Below are positions 33,301 through 41,918 of a stretch of DNA of 64,000 nucleotides, one piece after another (within the stretch, counting starts at the first letter, position 1; every line of letters starts with the position of its first letter). Below the pieces are notes generated by a model. It saw nothing but the letters and a program-made list of their open reading frames with translations. It ran no database searches and was not told where the DNA came from. The DNA comes from Solirubrobacteraceae bacterium (lineage in GTDB: Bacteria; Actinomycetota; Thermoleophilia; Solirubrobacterales; Solirubrobacteraceae): assembly GCA_025449845.1 (NCBI GenBank), contig JANWIP010000017.1, positions 1 through 64,000 of the forward strand, in the 5' to 3' direction. The position numbers and the translations under genes were made by a program.

Positions 33301-36300
33301 TGTTGCGCAAGGGGTTGTCGTTCTCGCTGGTTGTTCTCGTGGTGTCGTGTGCGGCGCCGGCTGTGGCGGGTGCGGTGGCGGCGAGGCCGGCGTTCACGGT
33401 CACGGTGGTGTCCGCGCCGACGAACTTCGCCCCGGGCGATGGCACGGAATCTTTTGACGTGTATGCCGTGCGGGTGACCAACAGCGGTGGGGCGCCGACG
33501 GATGGCTCGCCGATCGTGTTCAGCGACTCCGTGCCGGCCCCGCTGGCCTATGACCCCGTCGGCAGTTTTGCGGGGGCTGGCGTGGAAGGCAGGAACGACA
33601 ACGGGTCCGAAGAATTCCCGTGCAGTGCGGGGCCGCCTGTGACGTGTACGGATGCGGGTGTGTTGCAGCCGGGGCATTCGCTTGTGATGCGCGTCCCGGT
33701 GGATGTGCCGCTGATCGCACCGGCCAGTGTGGTCGATGAGGTGAGCGTCAGCGGGGGTGGCGCGCCACCCGTCTCGGCCAGCGGCACGACGGCGATCAGC
33801 GCGGCGCAGCCCAAGTTCGGTTTCCAGGCGTTCGACGGGTCGATCGTCGGTCAGGACGGGCTGCCCGACACCCAGGCCGGGTCGCACCCCTATGCGCTGA
33901 ACCTCGCCTTCAACCTCAACACCCTCTCGCGCATCGGAATCCCCGGCGCACCTCTCGATCCGGCGGGGAACCCGAAGGAGATCGTCACGAACCTCCCGGC
34001 GGGTCTCGTCGCGAACCCCAACGCGACGCTCACGCGCTGCACCGAGGCGCAACTCGAGAGCACCAGGTGCCCGGATTCCTCCGCGGTCGGCACGGTCACC
34101 GCCGTGGTCGGGATCTTCGGAGTTCCGTCTGGTAGGCCGGCGGCGCTGTACAACATGGTGCCCCCGGCGGGCGTGCCCGCGGAGTTCGCCTTCGACCCCA
34201 ACCAGCTGCCGGGGCTGTTCGTGCACCTGTTCGGCGGTGTGCGCACGGGCGGCGACTACGGGCTGTCCTCGACCGCGAGCGACGTCCTGCAGCACGGAGC
34301 GATCCAGGCAGTCAGCGTGGAACTGTGGGGCGACCCGTCCGACCCCAGCCACGACGAAATGCGCGGACACTGCGCTGATTTGAGTTACGGTCCGCGTCCG
34401 TGTTCGACACCCCAGGCGGGGAGGCCGGCGTTCCTGACGTTGCCGAGCGCCTGCTCGGGGCCGCTCGTCTCATCGGTCAGCGCGAACTCGTGGCAGGAAC
34501 CCGATAACTTCATCAGCGACAACGTCGCCACGCACGATGCGAGCGGGAATCCTGTTGGTGTGACGGGTTGTGCCTCGCTTGATTTCAGCCCGTCGTTGAG
34601 TGTGCAGCCCGATACGCCGGTCGCGGGCTCGCCGACGGGACTTGGTGTGGATCTGCGTGTTCCGCAGAACGAAAGCCCCGAAGGGCTCGCGGAGGCGAAC
34701 CTGAAGAAGGCCGTCGTCACACTGCCGCAGGGGATGGTCGTCTCGCCGTCCGCGGCGAATGGATTGGGCGCCTGTTCTGAAGCACAGATCGGGTTGGATA
34801 ACGCCGGTAAGCCTTCGTGCCCGGATTCCTCGAAGGTGGGGTCCGCGGAAGTCATCACCCCGTTGTTGGGGCATTCGTTGCAGGGTTCGGTGTATGTGGC
34901 GCAGCAGGGCAGCAACCCGTTCGGGTCGCTTCTCGCGCTGTATCTGGTCGTGGAAGCCGACGGGGCGATCATCAAGCTCCCCGGCCAGGTGTCCCTGAAC
35001 CCTCTCACGGGCCAGGTCACCACCACGTTCGACAAGAGCCCGCAGTTGCCGTTCAGCGAGTTGAAGCTCAATTTCTTTGGTGGTCCCCGCGCAGCATTGG
35101 TCACGCCGTCTGGGTGCGGGTCGTATACGACGACCTCGCGGTTGACGCCGTGGAGCAGCGAAACGCCCGTGGAACCGAACAGCTCCTTCCAGATCGCCTC
35201 CGGGTGTGCCGGGCAGGGGTTCAGCCCGTCGTTCACCGCGGGGACCTTGAGTAACCAGGCTGGTGGGTTCAGCCCGTTCAGCGTCACCATCTCCCGCTCC
35301 GATCAGGATCAGGATCTTGGTGGGATACAAGTCAAGGCGCCCCCAGGAATGTTGGGGATGCTCAAGAGTGTCCCGTTGTGCGGGGAACCACAGGCAGCGC
35401 AGGGCACCTGCGGGCAGGCGAGCTCGATCGGGCATACGACCGTCGGTGCGGGCGCCGGGCCGGACCCATTCTTCCTGGGTGGCCAGGTGTATCTGACGGG
35501 GCCATACAAGGGCTCGCCGTTCGGGCTCAGCGTCGTCGTCCCGGCCATAGCGGGCCCCTTTGACCTCGGGACCGTGGTTGTCCGTGCGGCTGTGAGCGTG
35601 GACCCGCACACGGCGCAGATCACCGTCACCAGCGACCCACTGCCGAGCATCCTGCAAGGCGTTCCGTTGCAAATCAAGACGGTGAACGTCACGATCGACA
35701 GGGAAGGGTTCACGTTCAACCCGACCAACTGCGAACCGCTCAGCGTGGGTGGGACGCTGTCGAGTGTGCAGGGTGTGACCGTGGGGGTGTCTTCGCGTTT
35801 TGAGGCCGCGAATTGCGCGGCGCTCGCGTTCAAGCCGTCGTTCACGGTCTCTACGCAGGCGGGTACGAGCAAGAAGAACGGCGCGAGCCTGGATGTGAAG
35901 GTGGGCTTTCCCGCGGGCGCCGAGGCGAACATTCGCAGTGTGGCGGTGACATTGCCCAAGCAATTGCCGGCGCGGCTTACGACGATTCAGCAGGCGTGTT
36001 TGCAAGCGACGTTCGCGGTGAACCCGGCGTCGTGCCCGGCGGGCTCGAACATCGGTATTGGCACTGCCAGGACGCCTGTGCTCGCGAACCCCGTGACGGG
36101 TCCGGCGTACCTGGTGTCTCACGGGGGCGCGTCGTTCCCCGACCTCGTCGTGGTCCTTCAGGGCGAAGGGGTGACCCTGGATCTGACCGGAAGCATCAAC
36201 ATCAAGAAGAGCATCACAAGCAGCACGTTCGCGAGCGTCCCCGACGCGCCGATCAGCTCGTTCGAGCTGAAGCTGCCCGAGGGGCCGCACTCGGGTTTGG

Positions 36301-36488
36301 CGGCGGTCGTCCCGGCGAAGGCGAAGGGCAATCTCTGCGGACAGGCGTTGACGATGCCCACGACGCTCACCGGCCAGAACGGGGCGCAGATCAAGCAGAG
36401 CACCAAGATTGCCGTCACAGGGTGCCCCAAGAGCAAGAAGACCAAGGCGAAGGCGAAGAAGCACAAGAGCAAGAGGAAGAGGAAGTAG
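33297..36488 (+). CDS. Giant secreted DUF11-like repeat protein (cassette 2)
   Basis: 1063 residues; GTG start overlapping the stop above, with an in-frame ATG at 33300. Signal peptide (GLSFSLVVLVVSCAAPAVAG). The N-terminal Ig-like module has VRVTNSGGAPTDGSPIVFSD. Later segments match 3578-6889 closely, including GSVYVAQQGSNPFGSLLALY, ACLQATFAVNPASCPAGSNI and PDAPISSFELKLPEGPHSGL. The tail is Lys/Arg-rich after AVTGC. The N-terminal halves have diverged more than the C-terminal quarter. Likely an envelope or matrix protein; function unknown. Confidence 0.8.
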   Translation: MMLRKGLSFSLVVLVVSCAAPAVAGAVAARPAFTVTVVSAPTNFAPGDGTESFDVYAVRVTNSGGAPTDGSPIVFSDSVPAPLAYDPVGSFAGAGVEGRNDNGSEEFPCSAGPPVTCTDAGVLQPGHSLVMRVPVDVPLIAPASVVDEVSVSGGGAPPVSASGTTAISAAQPKFGFQAFDGSIVGQDGLPDTQAGSHPYALNLAFNLNTLSRIGIPGAPLDPAGNPKEIVTNLPAGLVANPNATLTRCTEAQLESTRCPDSSAVGTVTAVVGIFGVPSGRPAALYNMVPPAGVPAEFAFDPNQLPGLFVHLFGGVRTGGDYGLSSTASDVLQHGAIQAVSVELWGDPSDPSHDEMRGHCADLSYGPRPCSTPQAGRPAFLTLPSACSGPLVSSVSANSWQEPDNFISDNVATHDASGNPVGVTGCASLDFSPSLSVQPDTPVAGSPTGLGVDLRVPQNESPEGLAEANLKKAVVTLPQGMVVSPSAANGLGACSEAQIGLDNAGKPSCPDSSKVGSAEVITPLLGHSLQGSVYVAQQGSNPFGSLLALYLVVEADGAIIKLPGQVSLNPLTGQVTTTFDKSPQLPFSELKLNFFGGPRAALVTPSGCGSYTTTSRLTPWSSETPVEPNSSFQIASGCAGQGFSPSFTAGTLSNQAGGFSPFSVTISRSDQDQDLGGIQVKAPPGMLGMLKSVPLCGEPQAAQGTCGQASSIGHTTVGAGAGPDPFFLGGQVYLTGPYKGSPFGLSVVVPAIAGPFDLGTVVVRAAVSVDPHTAQITVTSDPLPSILQGVPLQIKTVNVTIDREGFTFNPTNCEPLSVGGTLSSVQGVTVGVSSRFEAANCAALAFKPSFTVSTQAGTSKKNGASLDVKVGFPAGAEANIRSVAVTLPKQLPARLTTIQQACLQATFAVNPASCPAGSNIGIGTARTPVLANPVTGPAYLVSHGGASFPDLVVVLQGEGVTLDLTGSINIKKSITSSTFASVPDAPISSFELKLPEGPHSGLAAVVPAKAKGNLCGQALTMPTTLTGQNGAQIKQSTKIAVTGCPKSKKTKAKAKKHKSKRKRK

Positions 36489-36498
36489 GGGGGAGGGG

Positions 36499-37515
36499 AT
36501 GCCGGTGTCCTCTCGTCAACGTAAGGTCGGGGCGCGCGATGGGGCGCGCCCCGGCCCGGACGCGTTGCCTCGGGCGCATGTGACCGAGATTCAGCGCGTG
36601 CGCATCTTGACCGCGATGGCTGAGGTCGCGGCCGAGCGTGGGGCCGGTGCGGCGAGCGTTGCGCATATCGTCGCGCGCGCGGGTGTTTCGCGCAGGACGT
36701 TTTATGACCTCTTCGAGGACCGTGAGGATTGCTTTCTCGCGACCTTCGATGAGGCAGTCGCGCAGGCCGCCGGGAAGGTGCTCCCGGCGTATGAGGGGCA
36801 GCTGAGGTGGCGGGAGCGCATCCGGGGAGCTTTGTTGGCATTGCTCGTGTTCTGTGAGGAAGAGCCCGCGCTTGCAAGGTTGTGTGTCGTGGAGGCGTTG
36901 GCCGCCGGGCCGCGGGCGCTTGAGCGTCGCGCGCAGGTACTCGACCGGCTCGTGTGGGCCGTCGACCAGGGCCGCGCGGAGCGGCCTGCGCGGGTTCCCG
37001 AGCCGCCGCCCCTGGCGGCGGAGGGTGCCGTCGGGGCGGTGCTCTCGGTCGTTCACCGCCGCCTGGTTGGAGGTGGTGTTGAGCCTCTTATGGGCCTTTT
37101 GGGTGAGCTCATGAGCGCGATCGTGCTGCCTTACCTCGGCGTCTCGGCGGCACAGAAGGAGCTGCACAGGCCAACCCCACAAATTAAAAAGATTAACAAG
37201 AGCCCGCCTGGAGATCCGCTTGATGGTTTGGATATGCGCATTACTTACAGGACTGTTCGTGTTTTGATCGTCATTGGCTCCGGGCCCGGTGCCAGTAACC
37301 GTGAGATCGCCACCGAGGCTGGTATCGCCGATCAGGGGCAGGTCTCCAAGCTGCTCACGCGGCTTGAGAGTCTTGGCTTGGTGCGCAACGATGGCGTGGG
37401 GCATGCCAAGGGTGCTCCTAATGCCTGGGTGCTCACGCCGCGCGGCCTTGAGGTCGAGCGCGCCATCCGCGTGCAGACCGCCTCGCGCGCTCAGCCCGCC
37501 AGTCCGCTCTCCTGA
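36499..37515 (+). CDS. TetR-MarR fusion regulator (cassette 2)
   Basis: 338 residues from ATG 36499, with GGGGAGGGG just upstream. The earlier in-frame start at 36409 lies inside the previous gene and codes a basic non-homologous stretch. Domain order is as in 6898-7968: TetR helix-turn-helix (GVSRRTFYDLFEDREDCFLA), helical core, then the MarR-like wing (EAGIADQGQVSKLLTRLESL), nearly identical to its paralogue. Its 3' end overlaps the convergent ppk gene by 25 bp. Probable regulator of the upstream surface genes. Confidence 0.85.
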   Translation: MPVSSRQRKVGARDGARPGPDALPRAHVTEIQRVRILTAMAEVAAERGAGAASVAHIVARAGVSRRTFYDLFEDREDCFLATFDEAVAQAAGKVLPAYEGQLRWRERIRGALLALLVFCEEEPALARLCVVEALAAGPRALERRAQVLDRLVWAVDQGRAERPARVPEPPPLAAEGAVGAVLSVVHRRLVGGGVEPLMGLLGELMSAIVLPYLGVSAAQKELHRPTPQIKKINKSPPGDPLDGLDMRITYRTVRVLIVIGSGPGASNREIATEAGIADQGQVSKLLTRLESLGLVRNDGVGHAKGAPNAWVLTPRGLEVERAIRVQTASRAQPASPLS

Positions 37516-39701
37516 CGCTCGCGCGGGCGGTCCTCCGCCGCGCGGCGCGCGTGCATCTCGATCAGCTCCAGCTGCAGGCTGCGGGGCTTTTCGCCCGGGG
37601 CCGGCTTGCGGCGGGTCCACGTGCCATCGCTGCCTAGCTGCCAGCTGTTCTGGTTGTCCGCGAACGCGCGTTCCAGGGTGTCCATCAGCTCGTCCTGCAG
37701 CTCCTTTGCCTCGATCGGCACCGCCATCTCCACGCGGTGGTCCAGGTTGCGCGGCATCAGGTCCGCGGAGGCGATGTAGACCGTGCGCTCGCCTGCGCCT
37801 TCGAACGCGTACACGCGCGCGTGCTCCAGCAGCCGGCCGATGATCGAGACCACCGTGATGTTCTCCGAGATGCCTTCCACGCCTGGGCGCAGGCAGCAGA
37901 TGCCGCGCACGTTCAGCTGCACCTTCACGCCTGCCTGCGAGGCCTTGTACAGGGCGCGTATGCAGTGGCCGTCGACCAGTGCGTTCATCTTCATCGCGAT
38001 CCGTCCCGGCTGCTCCGGGGAATGGCTTGCGATCGTGCGCTCGATTTCCTCCAGCAGGCCGTCGCGCAGCTGGTTGGGGGCCGTCAGCACCTTGCGGTAG
38101 TGCAGCGGGCGGCCGTAGCCCGTGAGGTAGTTGAACATATCCGTCACATCCGCGCCGATCTGCGGGTCCGTCGTGAACAGGCCGAAATCGGTGTACAGCC
38201 GTGCGGTCGTCGAGTGGTAGTTGCCCGTGCCGATGTGCACGTAATTGCGCACCCCATCGCCCTCGCGGCGCACCACCAGCACGCACTTGCAGTGCGTCTT
38301 CAGGGCAGGCTGACCGTAGACCACGTGCACGCCCGCCTCCTCCAGCGCCTTCGCCCAGTGGATGTTCGCGCGCTCATCAAAGCGCGCCTTCAGCTCCACC
38401 AGCGCCACCGCCTGCTTGCCGCTCTCCGTCGCGTCGATCAGCGCCGGTACCAGCGGCGAGTCGTCGCTCGTGCGGTACACCGTCTGCTTGATCGCCAGCA
38501 CATTGGGGTCCGCCACCGCCTGCTGCACGAAGCGCTCCACCGACGTCGCGAACGAGTCATACGGGTGGTGCACCAGCAGGTCGCCGTCGCGCATCGCCGC
38601 CAGCACATCCGGGCGCTCGCCCTCGTGGCGCAAGAGGCGCGGGTGGGTGATGCCCACCATCGGCGGATCGCGCAGCTCCACCATGCCCGGCAGGCGATAG
38701 ATCTGCCACAGCGCGCCCATGTCCAGCAGGCCATCCACCGGGTAGATCGCCTCGTCTTCCATCTCCAGCAGGCCCGCCAGCTCCGCGCGTAGCTGCGGCG
38801 AGCAGTTGGTGCCTAGCTCCACGCGCACCACCCCGCCGAAGCGGCGGCGGCGCAGCTCGTCCTCCACCGCCTGCAGCAGGTCTGCCGCGTCGTCGCTCAC
38901 CTCCAAGTCCGCGTCCCGAGTTACCCGGAAGAACTCGCAGTCGACGATCTCCATGCCCGGGAACAGCTGCTCCAGGTGGTGAGCGATGATGTCCTCGAGC
39001 GGCACCAGCACCGTCCCCGGGTGTTTGCTGCTGCTGTTGTTGGCGGCGGCTGTGTCGGCGCCTGCGCCGGTAGGTGAGCTCTCGGGGTGGGGGCGCACCG
39101 CCAGGAAACGCGGCAGGATCTCCGTCGGCACCTTCACGCGCGCGAACACCGTCTGGTCGCTCATCGGATCGCGCACCAGCACCGCCAGGCTCAGCGACAG
39201 GTTTGAGATGTAGGGGAACGGCCGGCCCGGGGCCACCGCCAGTGGGGTCAGCGCGGGGAAGATCACCTTCTCAAAGCGCTCCGCCACATACGCGCGCTGC
39301 GCTTCGTCCAGCTGCTCATAGGAGACCACGTGGATGCCCTGTTTGGCCAGCGCCGGGCGCAGCTCGCGGTCAAAGCAGCTGCTCAGACGCGACCCCAGCT
39401 CCTGCACCCGTCGGCGGATGCCCGCGATCGTCTGCGACGGCGTGCTGCCGTCCTGGCTCGGGTTCTCCACGCCTGCCTCGATCTGGTCGTGCAGGCCCGC
39501 CACGCGCACCATGTAGTACTCATCGAGGTTCGTCGTGTAGATCGCGCAGTACTTCACCCGCTCCAGCAGCGGCACCTGCTTGTCCTCCGCCAGCTGCAGC
39601 ACCCGTTCGTTGAAGTCCAGCCACGACAGCTCGCGGTTCAGGTACAGCGCGGGGTCGTGCAGCTTGTGGTGCTTGTGGTGATGGTCGTCGTGCTTGCTCA
39701 T
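37491..39701 (-). CDS. ppk1: Polyphosphate kinase 1
   Basis: 736 residues. After a His-rich start (HDDHHHKHHK) comes the PPK1 N-terminal domain (YLNRELSWLDFNERVL, NLDEYYMVRVAGL), the head domain, and PLD-like catalytic domains. The autophosphorylated His is expected at ~470 in LKTHCKCVLV, followed by HIGTGNYHSTTARLYTDFGL, and the second conserved His lies in LMPRNLDHRVEMAVP. It reversibly polymerises the ATP gamma-phosphate into polyphosphate. Divergent from the SixA-type gene and next to the phosphate regulon. No PHO-type repeat is seen in the 54-bp gap. Confidence 0.95.
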   Translation of the reverse strand: MSKHDDHHHKHHKLHDPALYLNRELSWLDFNERVLQLAEDKQVPLLERVKYCAIYTTNLDEYYMVRVAGLHDQIEAGVENPSQDGSTPSQTIAGIRRRVQELGSRLSSCFDRELRPALAKQGIHVVSYEQLDEAQRAYVAERFEKVIFPALTPLAVAPGRPFPYISNLSLSLAVLVRDPMSDQTVFARVKVPTEILPRFLAVRPHPESSPTGAGADTAAANNSSSKHPGTVLVPLEDIIAHHLEQLFPGMEIVDCEFFRVTRDADLEVSDDAADLLQAVEDELRRRRFGGVVRVELGTNCSPQLRAELAGLLEMEDEAIYPVDGLLDMGALWQIYRLPGMVELRDPPMVGITHPRLLRHEGERPDVLAAMRDGDLLVHHPYDSFATSVERFVQQAVADPNVLAIKQTVYRTSDDSPLVPALIDATESGKQAVALVELKARFDERANIHWAKALEEAGVHVVYGQPALKTHCKCVLVVRREGDGVRNYVHIGTGNYHSTTARLYTDFGLFTTDPQIGADVTDMFNYLTGYGRPLHYRKVLTAPNQLRDGLLEEIERTIASHSPEQPGRIAMKMNALVDGHCIRALYKASQAGVKVQLNVRGICCLRPGVEGISENITVVSIIGRLLEHARVYAFEGAGERTVYIASADLMPRNLDHRVEMAVPIEAKELQDELMDTLERAFADNQNSWQLGSDGTWTRRKPAPGEKPRSLQLELIEMHARRAAEDRPRERQESGLAG

Positions 39702-39755
39702 TTCGGTCGCTGCTCAAAGCTAGCGTGTCAGTCGCTACTGTGCTGTTAGAGAAGC

Positions 39756-40274
39756 ATGGGAGGCACGGCTCGCCAACTCTGGTTGTTACGTCACGCCGAC
39801 GCGGAGCCGCACGGCGCTCGCGCCGATGCCGAGCGCGTGCTCACCGCGCGGGGTGAACGCCAGGCGCGCCTGGCCGGGGCCGCCTTGGGGCGTGCCGAAG
39901 TGGGCTTCGATGCGGTCTTGGTCAGTCCTAAGGTGCGCGCTCAGCAGACCGCTCGGCTGGCCGCCGAGGCTTGGGGTGAGGAGCGGGGAGAACAGCAGCC
40001 CGTGCTGCACACCCACGCTCCGCTGGCCGGTGGCTTTTATGCCTCGCAGGCGCTTGACGCGCTGGCTGGCACCGGCGCCGATGCGCGTGTCCTGTTCGTT
40101 GGGCACGAGCCCGACCTTTCGAGCGTCGTTGCCGAACTGACCGGGGCGCGGATCGATCTTAAGAAGGGTGGGCTGGCGGTGGTGCGCCTAGAGGGTGCTA
40201 GTGGCGAGCTCGTGATCCTGCTGCGGCCCCGCGAGCTGGCTCTCATCGCCAACCTCGCTACTGCCGACGTCTGA
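39756..40274 (+). CDS. sixA: SixA-type histidine phosphatase
   Basis: 172 residues. Histidine-phosphatase fold: the RHA motif near the N-terminus (LWLLRHADAEPHG, catalytic H13), an Arg in LVSPKVRAQQTA, and LFVGHEPDLSSVV with the second His. The length matches SixA, which dephosphorylates phosphohistidine on signalling proteins. Next to a PhoB-like regulator, it could modulate phosphotransfer or act on small phosphoesters; the substrate is not shown. The 3' end overlaps the convergent regulator by 87 bp. Confidence 0.82.
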   Translation: MGGTARQLWLLRHADAEPHGARADAERVLTARGERQARLAGAALGRAEVGFDAVLVSPKVRAQQTARLAAEAWGEERGEQQPVLHTHAPLAGGFYASQALDALAGTGADARVLFVGHEPDLSSVVAELTGARIDLKKGGLAVVRLEGASGELVILLRPRELALIANLATADV

Positions 40275-41099
40275 CGCGCTCGTCGCGGTGGCGACTTCGA
40301 CGCCGGCTTCCGCCACTTCTGCTGCCTTCGCCGCGCCTGCGGTGGCCTCCGCCGCGAAGCGGTAGCCGATGCCGAAGTGCGTATGGATGTAGCGCCACTT
40401 CGGGGATGCCTTCTCAAGCTTCTGACGCAGCTTGCGCACGAACACATCGACCGAGCGGTCTCCGCGCACCATCGCGTAACCCCACAGGCGCGAGTAGATC
40501 TCCTCGCGCTCCAGCACGCGTCCCTCGGCCTGCGCCAGCAGCTCGATCAGCTCGAACTCGCGGCGCGTCAGGTCGATGCTTGCGCCATTCACGAACGCCT
40601 GGAAGCGGTCGCTGCGGATCTCCACCTCGCCTGCCAATACCGGTTTCACATCGCCGCGGCTTGAGCTGCGACGGCGGCGGCGCACCACGCTTTGCACGCG
40701 TGCGATCACCTCCTCCGGGTGACATGGCTTGGTGATCCAGTCGTCCGCGCCCAGGCGCAGGCCGCGCACGCGCTGCGCCACCGTGGAGGGGCCTGTGCAG
40801 ACAACGATGCCGAGCTCCGGCAGGGCGTCGCACAGGCGCTCAAGCCACGCCCACGCCTGTGGGCCGAGGATCGCCAGGTCCACCACCAGCGCGCTCAGGC
40901 GCATCGCGACGACCGCGTCTGTGGGCACTGGCGAGCCGAGCACGCGGTGCTCCCAGCCGAGGCGATCGAGCCGCTTGCTCAATACCTGGATGAAACCGCT
41001 GTCGCGGTCGAGTACGGCGATACGCAGGGGGGAGCCGTTCGAGGATGCACTACGAGCTTCCGGTGTGCCCCCTTGCTCCTCGCGGGTGCTCTCCATCAT
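40188..41099 (-). CDS. OmpR/PhoB-family response regulator
   Basis: 303 residues from ATG 41099; the longer start at 41150 has no ribosome site, and TACACT in 41100-41150 resembles a -10. The receiver domain (~25-140) keeps the key residues: D31/D33 in VLDRDS, phospho-acceptor D74 in LVVDLAI, T102 and K124 in ITKP. The winged helix (~155-250) ends YIHTHFGIGYRFAA. An Ala/Glu-rich tail of ~50 residues follows, read through the region antisense to the SixA gene. The winged helix resembles those at 46836 and 56994. No sensor kinase is nearby. Confidence 0.85.
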   Translation of the reverse strand: MMESTREEQGGTPEARSASSNGSPLRIAVLDRDSGFIQVLSKRLDRLGWEHRVLGSPVPTDAVVAMRLSALVVDLAILGPQAWAWLERLCDALPELGIVVCTGPSTVAQRVRGLRLGADDWITKPCHPEEVIARVQSVVRRRRRSSSRGDVKPVLAGEVEIRSDRFQAFVNGASIDLTRREFELIELLAQAEGRVLEREEIYSRLWGYAMVRGDRSVDVFVRKLRQKLEKASPKWRYIHTHFGIGYRFAAEATAGAAKAAEVAEAGVEVATATSASDVGSSEVGDESQLAGPQQDHELATSTL

Positions 41100-41203
41100 C
41101 GAAACGGAAGTGTATGGCAGCAACGCGGCCTTGTGGTGTGCGTAAGGCATTGGTCACAGAATGGTTACAGGTGTTTTCGCAAACAGCGCGGATGGGGGAG
41201 CCC

Positions 41204-41635
41204 TCAGTCGATCGATCCGGGCGCGGCGATCCATACGCTCTCGATCCCCAGTGCCCGGCACAGGGGATCGAAATGGCGGTCGTAGTGCAGGACCCCCGCG
41301 CCACGCCCAGCGGCCGCGGCGGCGATCAGATAATCGGCGGCAGGTATGCGTCGTTCACCGCGTAGCTCACGTGAGGCGCCGATGGCTGCTGTGCCTGCAC
41401 TGCGCGTGACCGGGGCTGGCGGCAGAGACGCAAGGGTTCGATCCAGATCGGCGAACGCCTCCTCATTGCGGGCGCCCGCAAGCAGCTCAAGTGCGACCAC
41501 CGGGCACACCGCAAGCCGGTGAGAACGTGCGGTTGCCAGCCAACGGGGCAGCACGACCGGGTCTCGCTGGCGGTTCCAGGCTGAGGTGTCGAATACGAGT
41601 GGTCCGCCGGAGCCGTAGGGCTCAGCGGGCGGCAT
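41204..41635 (-). CDS. vapC: VapC-type PIN-domain toxin
   Basis: 143 residues from ATG 41635, which lies inside the antitoxin gene (14-bp overlap). PIN acidic positions: D16 in LVFDTSAWNRQ, Glu in VALELLAGARN, Asp in IPAADYLIAAAA and Asp in LHYDRHFD. WIAAPG near the end is typical. With the upstream ribbon-helix-helix antitoxin it forms a complete type II module between the response regulator and phoU. Confidence 0.82.
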   Translation of the reverse strand: MPPAEPYGSGGPLVFDTSAWNRQRDPVVLPRWLATARSHRLAVCPVVALELLAGARNEEAFADLDRTLASLPPAPVTRSAGTAAIGASRELRGERRIPAADYLIAAAAAGRGAGVLHYDRHFDPLCRALGIESVWIAAPGSID

Positions 41636-41867
41636 GGAGGCTCTCGGAAACGGCGAAGTCATAGCGGTCATCATCGCCGGCGGCTATCCGCAGCAGGTGC
41701 TCTTGGGCGTCGCTTTCGCCGGCTCGCTCTGCGCGCATTGCCTCGGCGCCGCGCAGCGCCAGGTCGCGTACGGCACGTGACCTTGGCTCTGTACCCCCGA
41801 ACTCCGCCACCGCGTCAGCCAGCTCGGAGTCGAGCGTGACCTGTATGCGGGGGGTGGTGGGAGGCAC
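41622..41867 (-). CDS. vapB: Ribbon-helix-helix antitoxin (VapB-type)
   Basis: 81 residues, GTG start. The N-terminus RIQVTLDSELADAVAEFGG followed by PRSRAVRDLALRGAEAM is a ribbon-helix-helix DNA-binding pattern; the C-terminus (DDDRYDFAVSESLHAAR) should bind the toxin. A perfect inverted repeat directly upstream (41873-41898) is a fitting autoregulatory operator. Confidence 0.78.
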   Translation of the reverse strand: MPPTTPRIQVTLDSELADAVAEFGGTEPRSRAVRDLALRGAEAMRAERAGESDAQEHLLRIAAGDDDRYDFAVSESLHAAR

Positions 41868-41872
41868 AGGCC

Positions 41873-41898
41873 AAGTGTACCAGATGGCTGGTACACTT
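41873..41898. promoter_or_regulatory. Operator of the second vapBC module
   Basis: Perfect 11-bp arms AAGTGTACCAG (41873-41883) and CTGGTACACTT (41888-41898) around ATGG, starting 5 bp upstream of the antitoxin GTG. It lies between vapB and the end of phoU. Confidence 0.7.
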
Positions 41899-41918
41899 GA
41901 TGAGGAGGTCGGTTGCCG

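Noticed and set aside
36409-36498. Earlier start for the cassette-2 TetR-MarR regulator
   Set aside because: It would lie inside the upstream gene and code a basic tract absent from the paralogue; ATG 36499 has a strong ribosome site.
37737-38792. Long open frame antisense to ppk1
   Set aside because: Low-complexity His/Arg/Leu shadow of a clearly real gene on the other strand; no family signature or ribosome site.
41151-41172. PHO-like repeat (TGTAACC / TGTGACC, 11 bp apart on the minus strand) before the full response regulator
   Set aside because: The units are in the opposite orientation relative to the gene and match the core poorly compared with the other arrays; not counted.
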